Below, one piece after another: positions 1-8,484 of a DNA stretch of 64,000 nt (its first letter is position 1; every line of letters starts with the position of its first letter). The translations under genes were made by a program, and so were the position numbers. Origin of the DNA: an uncultured Chthonomonas sp. Lineage in GTDB: Bacteria; Armatimonadota; Chthonomonadetes; Chthonomonadales; CAJBBX01. Location: positions 16,886-80,885 of the forward strand of contig CAJBBX010000128.1 in NCBI GenBank assembly GCA_903951425.1, written 5' to 3'. The notes under the pieces are model-generated. The model searched no databases and was not told where the DNA came from. It saw nothing but the letters and a program-made list of their open reading frames with translations.

Positions 1-357
1 TCCGATGATCGCCGCACCGACGACGGGTCCGGTCAGCGAGAGCGTGCGTGTGATGCGGTAGGTCCCAGCCGGAAGGAAGAGGGTGGAGACGCCGCCCGAG
101 GCCCCGCCCTCGCGCCGGGCGGCGGACAGGCGGTCCAGGGCATCCTGCAGCGCGGCGGTGTCGTCGGCCACGCCGTCGCCCACGGCCACGGGCGACGAGG
201 CACTGCGCACGTTCAGCCAGTCGGAGCGCTCCTGCCACGCCAGAGCAGGTAACCGCCGCACGACAGGCCGAACCGGCGCCGGCCCCGCCGCCAGGCACGC
301 AACCGCAGCGGACAACCCCACAGCACCAAGAAGCCCCCGAATGACGCCCATGCCCAT
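1..357 (-). CDS. Partial secreted pectate-lyase-superfamily (beta-helix) protein, N-terminal part
   Basis: Only the first 119 codons of this minus-strand gene are present; it runs off the left edge of the window. The start ATG at 357 follows a GGGAGAG ribosome-binding stretch by 7 nt; a second in-frame ATG at 351 is possible. Residues 5-25 form a hydrophobic leader, so the protein is probably exported. Residues 59-75 (VGDGVADDTAALQDALD) and 93-106 (LFLPAGTYRITRTL) are the characteristic opening of the Pectate_lyase_3 right-handed beta-helix family, which includes polysaccharide lyases, glycosidases and phage-type depolymerases. The substrate cannot be told because the catalytic part lies outside the window. 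The family call rests on motif recognition only. Confidence 0.75.
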   Translation of the reverse strand, partial: MGMGVIRGLLGAVGLSAAVACLAAGPAPVRPVVRRLPALAWQERSDWLNVRSASSPVAVGDGVADDTAALQDALDRLSAARREGGASGGVSTLFLPAGTYRITRTLSLTGPVVGAAIIG

Positions 358-394
358 GGTAGCGCTCTCCCAAGGGCAAGTGTACCGCCGGGGC

Positions 395-453
395 CACACG
401 GACGAGCACGGACACCCAACCACCCGCCGGATGCCCGTGTCCGTCCGTGCCGG
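395..453. repeat. CACGGAC palindromic repeat, copy 1
   Basis: The gap between the beta-helix gene and the RCC1 gene holds two CACGGAC units in one direction (around 395-415) and their reverse complement GTGTCCGT/CCGTGCC at 437-453. It forms an imperfect inverted repeat. The same heptamer builds the larger palindromes at 49613-49702 and 51705-51838. Confidence 0.7.
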
Positions 454-455
454 TG

Positions 456-2606
456 CTACGGCACCACTGTCAGCGCTCCGGTGTCGCTGTCCGGCTCGTA
501 GGCGCCGTCTCCGCCGAACGCCGCTACCAGCGGGTGCGCGCCCGTTGCCATGCCGGCCGGAGCGTTGTAGAGCACCGAGGAGCAGCCGGCGGTATTGGTG
601 GCGGCCCGGCCCACCTCGGTCCCGTCCAGCGTGAAGGCCACCTCCTTGCCGGGCAGCCAGACGTAGTCCGGCAGGCGGCGCAGGTAGGCGCGGAGGTAGC
701 AGGCCGATCCGGCGGCGATGGAGCGGGACGCCAGCCACAGGTACGCCGGCGCCTTGGAGACCGTGAGCTTGGCCGTGCCGGAGGAGGCGGTGTAGCCGGC
801 GTTGCCGACCCACGCGGCCTTTAGCGGGCGCTGGCCCGCGCCGGCTCCCTCGGGGATGGTCCACCAGACCACCGCCTGCCCGTTGGCGTCGGTCGCCGCC
901 GAGCCTACCACGGAGCCGTCCACCGACAGCTCCAGAGTCTTGCCCCGGATGGGCTTGTTGTCGGTGAAGAAGAGATAGCCCTTGAGCGCGGCCGCGGTGG
1001 CGATCTTGCCCGCCCTGTCGGGCATGTAGGTCTTCGTCGCGTAGCTCTTGCAGGCCATCACGGCGGTGGTTCGGCACGCGTTGGTGTCGATGTTGCCGTC
1101 GTAGGCCACGGTGAGGGTCCGCGTGGAGGCCCCGGCCGTGACGGTCCAGTTGAGCACGGCCTGCCCGCCGGCGTCGGTGTCGGCAGTTCCCACCACGGCG
1201 CCGTCGATGCGGAAGACCAGCGGCTTCCCAGCGATCGGCACGCTGTCCTGCTTCCGGTAAAGGTATCCCTTGAGCGCCACCGATTCGGTGATGGTCTGGC
1301 TGCGGTCCGGGCAGTAGAGCTTGGTCTCGAGGCCCGGCGTCACGCAGACGTAGGTGTGCTCATAGTCACCGTAGAACGCCTGGATGCCGCCCAGCGCCAC
1401 CTGTTCGGGCACGTTGCGGAACCTTCCCTGGCCCAGCCCAAGCCTTGGGCTCTCGGTCGCGCCGCCTCCCCAGGCGAAGAGGCGATGGTCGGCGGTCATG
1501 GCGAAGCCGGTCTCCCACGAGGCCGAGACCCAGGCCATGGACGGGATGCCGCCCAGGAGCGTCGGCGTTGGCCGGGCCGTCGTATCACCCAGCCCAAGCT
1601 GGCCTCCCCCATTCGAACCCCAAACGTAGACCGATCCGTCTACGCGGCGAGCAACGGCCCAGCCCCCTCCGTTCGCAAGCTGCGTCACGCCCGAAATCGG
1701 CAAAGCGACCGGGCTCACGCGCCACGTCTGGTCGGTCCCCAGACCCAGAGCGTACCCGTAGTTGGAGCCCATGCCGTAGACGGAACCGTCCGCGGTCACG
1801 ACCAGGGCCGTGCTTTCGGCCGGGGCGACCTGGATGACACCGGCCAGCGGCACCCGGGTCGGCGTCAGCCGGTTCTCCCTGTCGCCCACCCCGAGTTGGC
1901 CGAGGTTGTTCTCGCCGCAGGCGTAGAGGTCGCCCGTGTCGGTAACCATGTAGCTCTCGCGGAGGAACCCCGTGATGGCCACCACGCCTGCAAGCGGCAC
2001 CTCCGTGGGCGCGTGCACGTACCCGTCGATGCCGACGCCGAGGGCGCCCGTGACGCAGTAGCCCCAGGCGAAGAGCCGCCCATCGGCGAGTTTGGCGAAC
2101 GCGCCGCTGTTCTTGGCCCAGAATGCCGCCACCGGGCCGGGGAGCGGCACCAGTGTAGGTGTCGGGCGGCTCTTGAGGTCGCCCTGGCCCAGCTGTCCGC
2201 AGCCGTTGAAGCCCCAGGCATAGACGAGACCGTCCGGCGTGACGCCGAACGACGCGCCGTTGTTGGCGAGGACGCGGCTGAACTGGCTCAGCGGCAGCTC
2301 GGTGGGGAACTGAACCGGGTCCGAGGGTGGCAGGGCCAGTTGGCCGTAGTTGTTGGCGCCCCAGCCGTAGTACCTGCCGTCGGTGGTGCGCACGATCGTC
2401 GGGCTCGACAGCCCTGACGTGAAAGACTCGACGTTGTTGACGGGTATTCGGGCCGGGACCCACTGGTTCGGGGCGCCCGGGCCAAGCCCGAGGCCACCGC
2501 CGTAGCCCCAACCCCAGAACTGCGTCTGCGCGCCGGAGCGCGCCGACAGGCCGCCCAGGCAGAGCGCTGCAAGCAGCGCCGCGCCGGTACATCTTGGGAA
2601 ACGCAT
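456..2606 (-). CDS. Secreted RCC1-repeat beta-propeller protein with C-terminal Ig-like repeats
   Basis: The 716-residue product starts with a signal peptide (MRFPRCTG... cleaved near ARSGAQ, residue ~26). Residues ~30-415 hold about seven RCC1-type blades, each with a variant of YAWGxNxxGQLGxGD. This is the fold of the RCC1 seven-bladed beta-propeller, and bacterial members are mostly of unknown function. Residues ~430-716 hold three repeats of about 90 residues with the pattern G(Y/F)L...PxxGKxLxFxxDGxxVGxAxTDxxGQAxxxW. These look like bacterial Ig-like cell-surface repeats; the third is the most diverged. The start is fixed by an AGGAGGT sequence 6 nt before the ATG. It probably acts outside the cell in protein-protein or surface binding. 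No catalytic motif is visible. Confidence 0.85.
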   Translation of the reverse strand: MRFPRCTGAALLAALCLGGLSARSGAQTQFWGWGYGGGLGLGPGAPNQWVPARIPVNNVESFTSGLSSPTIVRTTDGRYYGWGANNYGQLALPPSDPVQFPTELPLSQFSRVLANNGASFGVTPDGLVYAWGFNGCGQLGQGDLKSRPTPTLVPLPGPVAAFWAKNSGAFAKLADGRLFAWGYCVTGALGVGIDGYVHAPTEVPLAGVVAITGFLRESYMVTDTGDLYACGENNLGQLGVGDRENRLTPTRVPLAGVIQVAPAESTALVVTADGSVYGMGSNYGYALGLGTDQTWRVSPVALPISGVTQLANGGGWAVARRVDGSVYVWGSNGGGQLGLGDTTARPTPTLLGGIPSMAWVSASWETGFAMTADHRLFAWGGGATESPRLGLGQGRFRNVPEQVALGGIQAFYGDYEHTYVCVTPGLETKLYCPDRSQTITESVALKGYLYRKQDSVPIAGKPLVFRIDGAVVGTADTDAGGQAVLNWTVTAGASTRTLTVAYDGNIDTNACRTTAVMACKSYATKTYMPDRAGKIATAAALKGYLFFTDNKPIRGKTLELSVDGSVVGSAATDANGQAVVWWTIPEGAGAGQRPLKAAWVGNAGYTASSGTAKLTVSKAPAYLWLASRSIAAGSACYLRAYLRRLPDYVWLPGKEVAFTLDGTEVGRAATNTAGCSSVLYNAPAGMATGAHPLVAAFGGDGAYEPDSDTGALTVVP

Positions 2607-2675
2607 CGATTACCTCCTAGTGCAAGGAGGGGGGGGATCGTGTGATTACCCCGGTACTCCCGTCTCCATGTTCCT

Positions 2676-2681
2676 ATTGTA
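2676..2681 (-). promoter_or_regulatory. Possible -10 element for the RCC1 gene
   Basis: TACAAT reads on the minus strand about 70 nt before the RCC1 start codon, within one of the few A+T-richer patches here. I do not see a good -35 hexamer at 17 nt, so this is a weak candidate. Confidence 0.25.
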
Positions 2682-2733
2682 CGACCAATCCGACATGGAG
2701 GGTTCAGACGGGCGCGAATCCAAGAAGCGGGCG

Positions 2734-2759
2734 GGGCCCGGTGCCTCAGCCCCGGGCCC
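2734..2759 (-). terminator. Hairpin after the FMN glutamate-synthase-like gene
   Basis: GGGCCCGG and CCGGGCCC form an 8-bp perfect stem with a 10-nt loop. It lies 26 nt past the stop of the 2785-4383 gene and upstream of the RCC1 gene. There is no clear U-tract. It could be a terminator separating the two minus-strand genes. Confidence 0.5.
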
Positions 2760-2784
2760 TGGCACGCACGACCAGCAGTCCAAC

Positions 2785-4383
2785 CTACCTCCCGTAGCCG
2801 TCCAGGATCGCCTCAGCCTCGGAGCGGTAGGCCTCCATCACGTACGGGATGCCCGAGATGCGCGACGCCTCCTCGGTCAGGCACATCAGGTCGGAGCGGG
2901 AGATCATGCTCAGCCTGAACTTGCGGGCGCCGGCCATCAGTTGCTGCAGGCCCGTGCGCACCTTCTGGCTAAAGGTGTACATCCCCACGGCGCCCAGCGG
3001 GATCTCGTGGATGGCGCTGCCGTACCGTGCGCGCAGGTCCTCGTAGGTTACGAAGATCTCCTCGATGGTGCTGCCGAACTTGGAGACGGTCTTCGGCAGC
3101 TCCTCGTCGGCAATCCACTTCTCGATGTTCTTGCCCACCATTCCGGGGATCATCAGCGCCCTACCCATGCAGACGGCCTTGATGTGCGGCGCGCCCATGG
3201 CCAGCGCCTTGAAGATGCCGTCCTCGGAGGAGAAGCCGCCGGCGATCGCCAGGTCCGGCACGCGAACGCCGCGGGCGGTGAGCCGCCCCGCGAAGTCGTA
3301 AGCCAGCGCCTGCAGGTAGAAGGTAGGGATGCCCCACTCGTTCATCATCGACCAGGGGCTCATGCCGGTGCCGCCGCCCGCGCCGTCGATGGTGAGCAGG
3401 TCGATCTCGGCCTCGGAGCAGTAGGTGAGCGCCATGGCCAGCTCGGTCATCGAGTAGGCGCCGGTCTTCAGCGTGATGCGGCGGAAACCCAGCGCCCGGA
3501 GCCTGGCGATCTCGGCCATGAACGCCTCTTTGGTCACGAAGCCCAGCCGCGAGTGGCGCTCAAACTCCTTGATGGCGCCGTCATGGTAGGCCGCCTGGAC
3601 CTCAGGCAGCTCCGGGTCGGGCGAGACGAGGTAGCCGCGCCGCTTGAGCTCGACGGCCCGCTCCAGCGACTTCACCTTGATCTCGCCGCCGATGCACTTG
3701 GCGCCCTGCCCCCACTTCAGCTCGATGGTGTCCAGGTTGTGCTTGTCCAGCACATACTCGGCAACGCCCAGGCGCGTATCCTCGACGTTCATCTGGACCA
3801 GGACCTCGCCGTACCCTTCGTGGAACCGGCGGTAGGTCTCGATGCGGCGGTCCATCTCCGGCGAGGAGGCGACCTTGCCGTCGGTGTTCAGCTCCAGTTC
3901 AGGATCGATGCCGCAGACGTTCTCGCCGCAGACAAGCGTGATGCCCGAGATCGCGGCTCCGATGGCGAAATGCTCCCAGTTCCTTCGCGCGATCTCTGTA
4001 GAGCCCAGCGCGCCGGTGAAGATGGGCACGCGAAGCGGCACCTTCTGGGTCCAACCGTAGGAGGTCTCCACATCGACACTGGGGAAGACGGCGGTGTCGG
4101 GATCGGCGACCACGCCGTCCGGCAGTCCCACGGCGCCTACGGCATATCCCTGGATGTTCAGGTGCGAGTAGTCGACCGGGTACTCCTTGTCAGAACCGGC
4201 GGTGACATGGCCGAAGGGGCCGGGGTAGAGCACCTCGCGCCCTCGGAACGAGGAGACGAAGACGTCGCAGTTGCCCTTGCAGCCGTCAAGGCAGGTGGTG
4301 CAGAGGCCGGATGCCTGGACCACGTTGCGTGAGCGGTTGGTGGTGCCGGTGGCGTCGTTGGCGTTTGGCTTGCGCAGGTTCAT
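2785..4383 (-). CDS. FMN-binding glutamate-synthase-family protein with N-terminal four-Cys motif
   Basis: The 532-residue protein belongs to the family built on the FMN (central/GltB2-like) domain of glutamate synthase, a TIM barrel that binds FMN. The segment IDGAGGGTGMSPWSMMNEWG is the typical FMN/substrate loop. The N-terminus has Cys28, Cys31, Cys35 and Cys39 (GLCTTCLDGCKGNCDVF), suggesting a metal or Fe-S site. The CxxxxxCxxxxCP [3Fe-4S] motif of true GltB is absent, in contrast to the paralog at 5400-6821. No amidotransferase domain is present, so ammonia or an unknown donor would be used. The true reaction is not known for this subfamily. The start ATG follows GGAGAG by 6 nt. The downstream hairpin at 2734-2759 may end the transcript. 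Confidence 0.85.
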   Translation of the reverse strand: MNLRKPNANDATGTTNRSRNVVQASGLCTTCLDGCKGNCDVFVSSFRGREVLYPGPFGHVTAGSDKEYPVDYSHLNIQGYAVGAVGLPDGVVADPDTAVFPSVDVETSYGWTQKVPLRVPIFTGALGSTEIARRNWEHFAIGAAISGITLVCGENVCGIDPELELNTDGKVASSPEMDRRIETYRRFHEGYGEVLVQMNVEDTRLGVAEYVLDKHNLDTIELKWGQGAKCIGGEIKVKSLERAVELKRRGYLVSPDPELPEVQAAYHDGAIKEFERHSRLGFVTKEAFMAEIARLRALGFRRITLKTGAYSMTELAMALTYCSEAEIDLLTIDGAGGGTGMSPWSMMNEWGIPTFYLQALAYDFAGRLTARGVRVPDLAIAGGFSSEDGIFKALAMGAPHIKAVCMGRALMIPGMVGKNIEKWIADEELPKTVSKFGSTIEEIFVTYEDLRARYGSAIHEIPLGAVGMYTFSQKVRTGLQQLMAGARKFRLSMISRSDLMCLTEEASRISGIPYVMEAYRSEAEAILDGYGR

Positions 4384-4456
4384 TCATGGCTCTCCATTGG
4401 GCTGAAAACTGAGGCGTCGTCACCTCAAAGGTTGCAGACGCCGGGAAGCCGGCGGC

Positions 4457-5203
4457 CTACCACTCCCGCTCGTGCATACCTAGGTTGATGGCGTAGGCCA
4501 TGCCGACGAGCGGCAGATGCTGGAGCGTGGCGCTCACCTCTGCGCCCATCTCTTCCGGGCTCAGCTCCTCCTGATGCTCCAGGATGGCCATCTGGAAGGC
4601 CTCGTAGTAGGGCTCCATCGCATCCATGCACTCCATGACCTCGCCGATGAGCTCATCGGGGAGCGCCAGGTGGATGGACCCGCTGAGCAGGTCTTCCATG
4701 CTGAACCCGACCTCGATCTCGCCGTCGTCCGACCGGGCCCAGAGGAGCGCTGCCTCGATCGACTTGCCCCAAAGGTACTCGCAGGCCAGGCGCACCAGCC
4801 GGTCCAGATCGCCGGAGTGGTGGGTCGCGACAGTGCGGCGGATATCGGCCTGGGCCGCCTCGAAGGGCTCGACCGCGCCCTGCAGGCAGGGCAGGTCGTC
4901 ATCGGTCTGCGAGAGGCCGTTGCGATGCGCCTCGCGCAGCATGGCCGCCACGGAGTGGCCTAGCCGGGCCGCGGCGGCGCTCTGGAGCGGCGGCGCCTGC
5001 TCCATGCGCAGGTCGGTAAGGCCTTCGATGCCCAGGTCGGCCACCTGCCGCATGATGGCACGGGCTTCCTCGGCGTCCACGCAGACGGCGGCGGCCGCAT
5101 TGGGCGACATGTCGATGCCTTCCGACAGGCCCGCGAAGTAGAGCTTCACCTGCCGGTCCGATCCCGGCTCCGCCAGCATCCATGTCACGACGTAGGGCCC
5201 CAC
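4457..5203 (-). CDS. Conserved-looking protein of unknown function (GTG start)
   Basis: I do not recognise this family. I place the start at a GTG (5203) because AGGAGG lies exactly 5 nt before it. The open frame continues upstream to an ATG at 5401, but that ATG has no ribosome-binding site and would overlap the start of the divergent rubredoxin fusion. The 248-residue product has no signal peptide or membrane segment. It is acidic and mostly helical in look, and ends in HEREW. The first part ([20 protein letters not shown]) looks like a beta-rich domain; residues ~110-248 are helical. It lies 73 bp upstream of the glutamate-synthase-like gene on the same strand, so it may be its operon leader and could regulate or mature that flavoenzyme. 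That role is inferred from position only. Confidence 0.6.
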   Translation of the reverse strand: MGPYVVTWMLAEPGSDRQVKLYFAGLSEGIDMSPNAAAAVCVDAEEARAIMRQVADLGIEGLTDLRMEQAPPLQSAAAARLGHSVAAMLREAHRNGLSQTDDDLPCLQGAVEPFEAAQADIRRTVATHHSGDLDRLVRLACEYLWGKSIEAALLWARSDDGEIEVGFSMEDLLSGSIHLALPDELIGEVMECMDAMEPYYEAFQMAILEHQEELSPEEMGAEVSATLQHLPLVGMAYAINLGMHEREW

Positions 5204-5399
5204 GGCATCCTCCTGCCGGACCGGCTCCGCGGCCCGCGCGCAAATCCGCCATCGGCCGGCGGCGCGCAGAGCGACGCTGGGCGGGCGAGAGCACTCAGGA
5301 TACCCGGCGACGACGGCGCGCCCCGGATCCATAGAGGAGGACATGCCGTCGGCGTCGAACCTGTACTCAGGCCCGCCGGCCAACACGGGGAGGCGCACC
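5204..5399. promoter_or_regulatory. Divergent intergenic region between two glutamate-synthase-like transcription units
   Basis: With the GTG start at 5203 and the ATG at 5400, about 196 bp remain between divergent genes and must hold both promoters. I see no convincing -10/-35 pair, and no other gene supported by a ribosome-binding site. Confidence 0.4.
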
Positions 5400-6821
5400 A
5401 TGTCTCACAGGCCCTTGCTTCGGATGGAGTGTGATGTCTGCGGGTACGTGTACGACGAGCACAAGGAGGCCGCAGGCTGGGATGACCTGCCCGACGACTG
5501 GACCTGTCCCGTCTGCGGCGCCGCCAAGTCCGAATTCGTGATCCTGGCCTCGCCTTCGCGGCCCGCGCCTGAGGCCGCTCCAGACGCCGCGCGCGGCGCC
5601 GACCAGCCCTGGGCATCGCGCACCTCGGACGACGTGGAGCGAGCCATGGCCGACATCCACGCGATGGCTGAGACGGGCCAGTCAATCATCGAGCCCATGC
5701 GCGCCCGCGAAGCCCTGGTGGACTGGCACGACATCCTCATCCTCGGCGCGCAACTGGCACGGATGCCCCTCAACCGCGACGAGCCGGTCAGCGCACGCAC
5801 CGTCATCGGCAAGGGCGCCGCAAAGCCCATGCTCCTCGACACGCCCATCTACGTGACGCACATGTCCTTCGGCGCACTCTCGCGGGAGGCCCAGGCCGCC
5901 ATGGCCCAGGGCGCGGCCGAGGTCGGAACGGCCATCGGCTCCGGTGAGGGCGGCGTCTCCCCGGACACGCTGGCGGCGGCGCACCGGTTCATCTACGAGT
6001 ACGTGCCCAACCTCTACAGCCTGTCGGACGAGATGCTGCAGCGGGCCGACGCCGTGGAGATCAAGATCGGCCAGTCTGCCAAGCCCGGTATGGGCGGCCT
6101 CCTCCCCGGCGCCAAGGCGACCCCGGAGATCGCCGCCGTCCGTGGCTTCCCGCCGGGGACCGACATCCACAGCCCCGCCCGTTTTCCCGGCATTCGGACC
6201 GCCGAGCACCTGCGTGAGAAGGTGCAGGAGTTGCGCGCGCGATCCGGCGGGCGACCTATCGGGATCAAGATCGCGGCCGGCCGCATCGAGGCCGACATCG
6301 AGTTCGCGCTGAAAGCCGGGCCGGACTTCATCACCGTGGACGGTCGTGCCGGCGGCACCGGGGCGGCGCCGAAGTTCATCAAGGCGGCCTGCTCCGTGCC
6401 CACCATCTACGCACTGCATCGCGCCCGGGCCTGCCTCGACCGCCTCGGCGCGTCGCACGTCTCGCTGGTCATCACCGGCGGGCTCAGGGTCTCGTCGGAC
6501 TTCGCCAAGGCCCTGGCCATGGGCGCCGACACCGTCGCCATCGGCACGGCCGCCATGATCGCCTGCGGTTGCCGGCAGTACCGCGTCTGCAGCCAGGGAC
6601 GCTGCCCCGTGGGGATCGCCACGCAGGACCCGGAACTCCGCGCACGCCTCGATGTGGCGGCCTCAGCCCGGCGCGTGGCCAACTTCCTTCGCGTCTGCAC
6701 CGAGGAGTTGTGCGACTTTGGGCGCCTCACGGGCCATGATGATGTGCACGGCCTCAGCGTGGATGACCTCTGCACGCTGAACTCAGAGATATCCGACTAC
6801 ACGAGCGTCCGGCATGCGTAG
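5400..6821 (+). CDS. Rubredoxin-FMN glutamate synthase fusion protein
   Basis: The first ~45 residues are a rubredoxin domain with Cys11-x2-Cys14 and Cys36-x2-Cys39 ([11 protein letters not shown]... [13 protein letters not shown]), which binds a single iron. After a ~40-residue Ala/Pro linker comes the glutamate synthase FMN barrel with [30 protein letters not shown] and [14 protein letters not shown]. Near the end is [21 protein letters not shown], the [3Fe-4S] cluster motif of GltB. The 473-residue protein therefore contains a built-in electron chain: rubredoxin Fe, FMN and Fe-S. It lacks the glutaminase domain. The start is chosen at 5400 because GGGGAGG lies 6 nt before it; an in-frame ATG at 5343 would add 19 residues with a badly spaced site. 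The reaction may be glutamate synthesis from 2-oxoglutarate or another 2-oxoacid amination or oxidation. Confidence 0.9.
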   Translation: MSHRPLLRMECDVCGYVYDEHKEAAGWDDLPDDWTCPVCGAAKSEFVILASPSRPAPEAAPDAARGADQPWASRTSDDVERAMADIHAMAETGQSIIEPMRAREALVDWHDILILGAQLARMPLNRDEPVSARTVIGKGAAKPMLLDTPIYVTHMSFGALSREAQAAMAQGAAEVGTAIGSGEGGVSPDTLAAAHRFIYEYVPNLYSLSDEMLQRADAVEIKIGQSAKPGMGGLLPGAKATPEIAAVRGFPPGTDIHSPARFPGIRTAEHLREKVQELRARSGGRPIGIKIAAGRIEADIEFALKAGPDFITVDGRAGGTGAAPKFIKAACSVPTIYALHRARACLDRLGASHVSLVITGGLRVSSDFAKALAMGADTVAIGTAAMIACGCRQYRVCSQGRCPVGIATQDPELRARLDVAASARRVANFLRVCTEELCDFGRLTGHDDVHGLSVDDLCTLNSEISDYTSVRHA

Positions 6822-6854
6822 GCGACTCGGCCGCAGGCCGGAGGAGGACTGACC

Positions 6855-7919
6855 ATGGTCTTTCAGCTCTGCGCCGCCCTGGCAGGCATGGTCGCGCAGG
6901 CGTCGCCATCGGCGGCACAGGCAGACTGGACGCAACAGCAGTTCACCATCCCGGTGGCCGTGGTGAGCTACTTCCCCACGGCGGGCGACCGTATCGACAT
7001 ATCGGTGACCGGCGACTGGGGCGCGCCCTACGCGGAGACCCGAGACAAGTGCCGCCGCATGACCCAGGAGACGATCCAGGCGCTACAGGAGGGCTCCCGC
7101 TTCCGAGGCTACAAGAGCCCGTCGGCCAAGCCTGCCCTGCTCTACAAGGTCGCGGCCGAGTTCGAGTTCCGCGAGCCGCTGCCCACCTGCCCGCTTAAGC
7201 CCGGCGAAGGCGCCCCCATGACGGACTACAACGCCATCGTGAAGCGCATCGGCATTCGCGACCTGCTGGCCAGGGGTGTCAAGGAGGTCTGGGTCTGGGG
7301 CTACCACGGCGGCAAGGTGGGCCTCTGGGAGAGCAACATGGCCTCCCCAACCGGCGACATCAGCAACTCCAGTCGCGACGGCGCCGACCTGCCTCTCCTC
7401 GACCGCACCTACACCGTCTACCACTACAACTACCAGCGCGGAACCGGCGAGGCGGTGGAGGACCACACCCACCAGCTCGAGGCGCTCCTTAACTACGTCG
7501 ACGGCCGCGACAAAGCACCGCGCGACACGTGGCCTGAGCTCCTCTTCTGGGGCAAGTTCGTGGGCAGCGACATCAGCCACAAGATCGTGACCCAACCTGC
7601 CCGCTGCGGCTGGACCCACTACGCACCCAACTCCCAGGGCGACTATGACTGGGCCAACAAGCGCCTGGTGGAGACCGACATCGAGGACTGGAGGCCCGAC
7701 GCCCCCGGCAAGACCCAGCTCATGAACAGCGACCGCTGGGGCGGCGACGGCCTGAAGTGGAAGGTCTACTGGATGCAGGCCATCCCAGGCCTCGTCTCCG
7801 GCCTCACGACCCGCGGAGCGCCCCTCACCAACTGGTGGGCCTTCGTGGCCGACTGGGATCGCTGCATGCGCACCAAGACCAAATTGGCCGCCGCGCCCCC
7901 TGTGGCCGGCAGGAAGTGA
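6855..7919 (+). CDS. Secreted protein of unknown function
   Basis: The 354-residue product has a short signal peptide (residues 1-22, cleaved near SAAQA) and no further membrane segment. A perfect GGAGGAGG precedes the ATG by 7 nt. I do not recognise a named family. Conserved-looking blocks are VAVVSYFPTAGDRIDISVTG, VKEVWVWGYHGGKVGLWESN, YNYQRGTGEAVEDHTHQLEA and GWTHYAPNSQGDYDWANK. The many Trp, Tyr and His residues and the VEDHTHQLEALL segment suggest a compact extracellular enzyme or binding protein, but I cannot name a catalytic set. The VOC gene begins 10 nt after its stop, so the two are probably co-transcribed. It follows the rubredoxin fusion by only 33 nt and may belong to the same transcript. 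Confidence 0.7.
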   Translation: MVFQLCAALAGMVAQASPSAAQADWTQQQFTIPVAVVSYFPTAGDRIDISVTGDWGAPYAETRDKCRRMTQETIQALQEGSRFRGYKSPSAKPALLYKVAAEFEFREPLPTCPLKPGEGAPMTDYNAIVKRIGIRDLLARGVKEVWVWGYHGGKVGLWESNMASPTGDISNSSRDGADLPLLDRTYTVYHYNYQRGTGEAVEDHTHQLEALLNYVDGRDKAPRDTWPELLFWGKFVGSDISHKIVTQPARCGWTHYAPNSQGDYDWANKRLVETDIEDWRPDAPGKTQLMNSDRWGGDGLKWKVYWMQAIPGLVSGLTTRGAPLTNWWAFVADWDRCMRTKTKLAAAPPVAGRK

Positions 7920-7929
7920 GATAGAGACC

Positions 7930-8466
7930 ATGACACGCCGATCCGCCGCTACGCTGGCCGCCACCGTCGCTGCCGGGATCATCGCAGCCGTCGCCATCGC
8001 TGCTCCGGCCAAACCGGGCCGCCAGGCGCCGGCGCCGCCGCAGAACGTCAAGCCCGTGGCCAAGCGTCTCCATGGCCCGGGCCTCCACCACATCGCCCTC
8101 AAGGTTGCCGACTTCGACAAGTCCCTTCGCTTCTACCAGGAGGGCGTGGGCATGAAGAAGGTCTTTGGCTGGGGGACCGGCGACGGCCGCGGCGCCATGC
8201 TGGATATGGGCGACGGCAACTACTTCGAGGTCTTCGCCGGCGGCAAGCCACGCGCCGCGGCGGTCGACTCGCCCATCCTGCACATCGCTCTGCGCTCCGG
8301 CGACCCGGACGGCGCCTACAAGAAGGCCATGGACGCCGGCGCCACGTCGCAGATGAAGCCCACCGACGTGACCATCCCCGGCGACCACCCGCTGAAAATC
8401 CGCATCTCCTTCGTGGTAGGGCCCGACGGCGAGGTGGTGGAGTTCTTCAAGAACGACGAGTTCTAG
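7930..8466 (+). CDS. Exported VOC (glyoxalase/dioxygenase-fold) family protein
   Basis: The 178-residue product starts with a signal peptide or Tat-like leader (MTRRSAATLAATVAAGIIAA, cleaved near residue 25). A single VOC domain follows: LHHIALKVADFDKSLRFYQ gives the first betaalphabeta unit with its metal-ligand His, and the chain ends in GPDGEVVEFFKN, where the last Glu is the usual second ligand. VOC proteins include glyoxalase I, extradiol dioxygenases and antibiotic-binding proteins. Most are cytoplasmic, so the export signal is unusual. Two VOC half-modules seem present (residues ~55-110 and ~120-178). The function is not assignable. It lies 10 nt after the secreted protein gene and is probably translated from the same mRNA. 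Confidence 0.8.
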   Translation: MTRRSAATLAATVAAGIIAAVAIAAPAKPGRQAPAPPQNVKPVAKRLHGPGLHHIALKVADFDKSLRFYQEGVGMKKVFGWGTGDGRGAMLDMGDGNYFEVFAGGKPRAAAVDSPILHIALRSGDPDGAYKKAMDAGATSQMKPTDVTIPGDHPLKIRISFVVGPDGEVVEFFKNDEF

Positions 8467-8484
8467 CCGGGCTTCGTCAGCGCG

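Noticed and set aside
2620..4332. Long open frame on the plus strand opposite the FMN glutamate-synthase-like gene
   Set aside because: It is the antisense shadow of a well-supported minus-strand gene in G+C-rich DNA. It has no ribosome-binding site and its product is low-complexity Arg/Gly/Ala-rich.
5343..5399. Upstream ATG at 5343 as start of the rubredoxin fusion
   Set aside because: The ribosome-binding stretch is only 2 nt from that ATG, and the added 19 residues are not part of a rubredoxin domain; 5400 has GGGGAGG at 6 nt.
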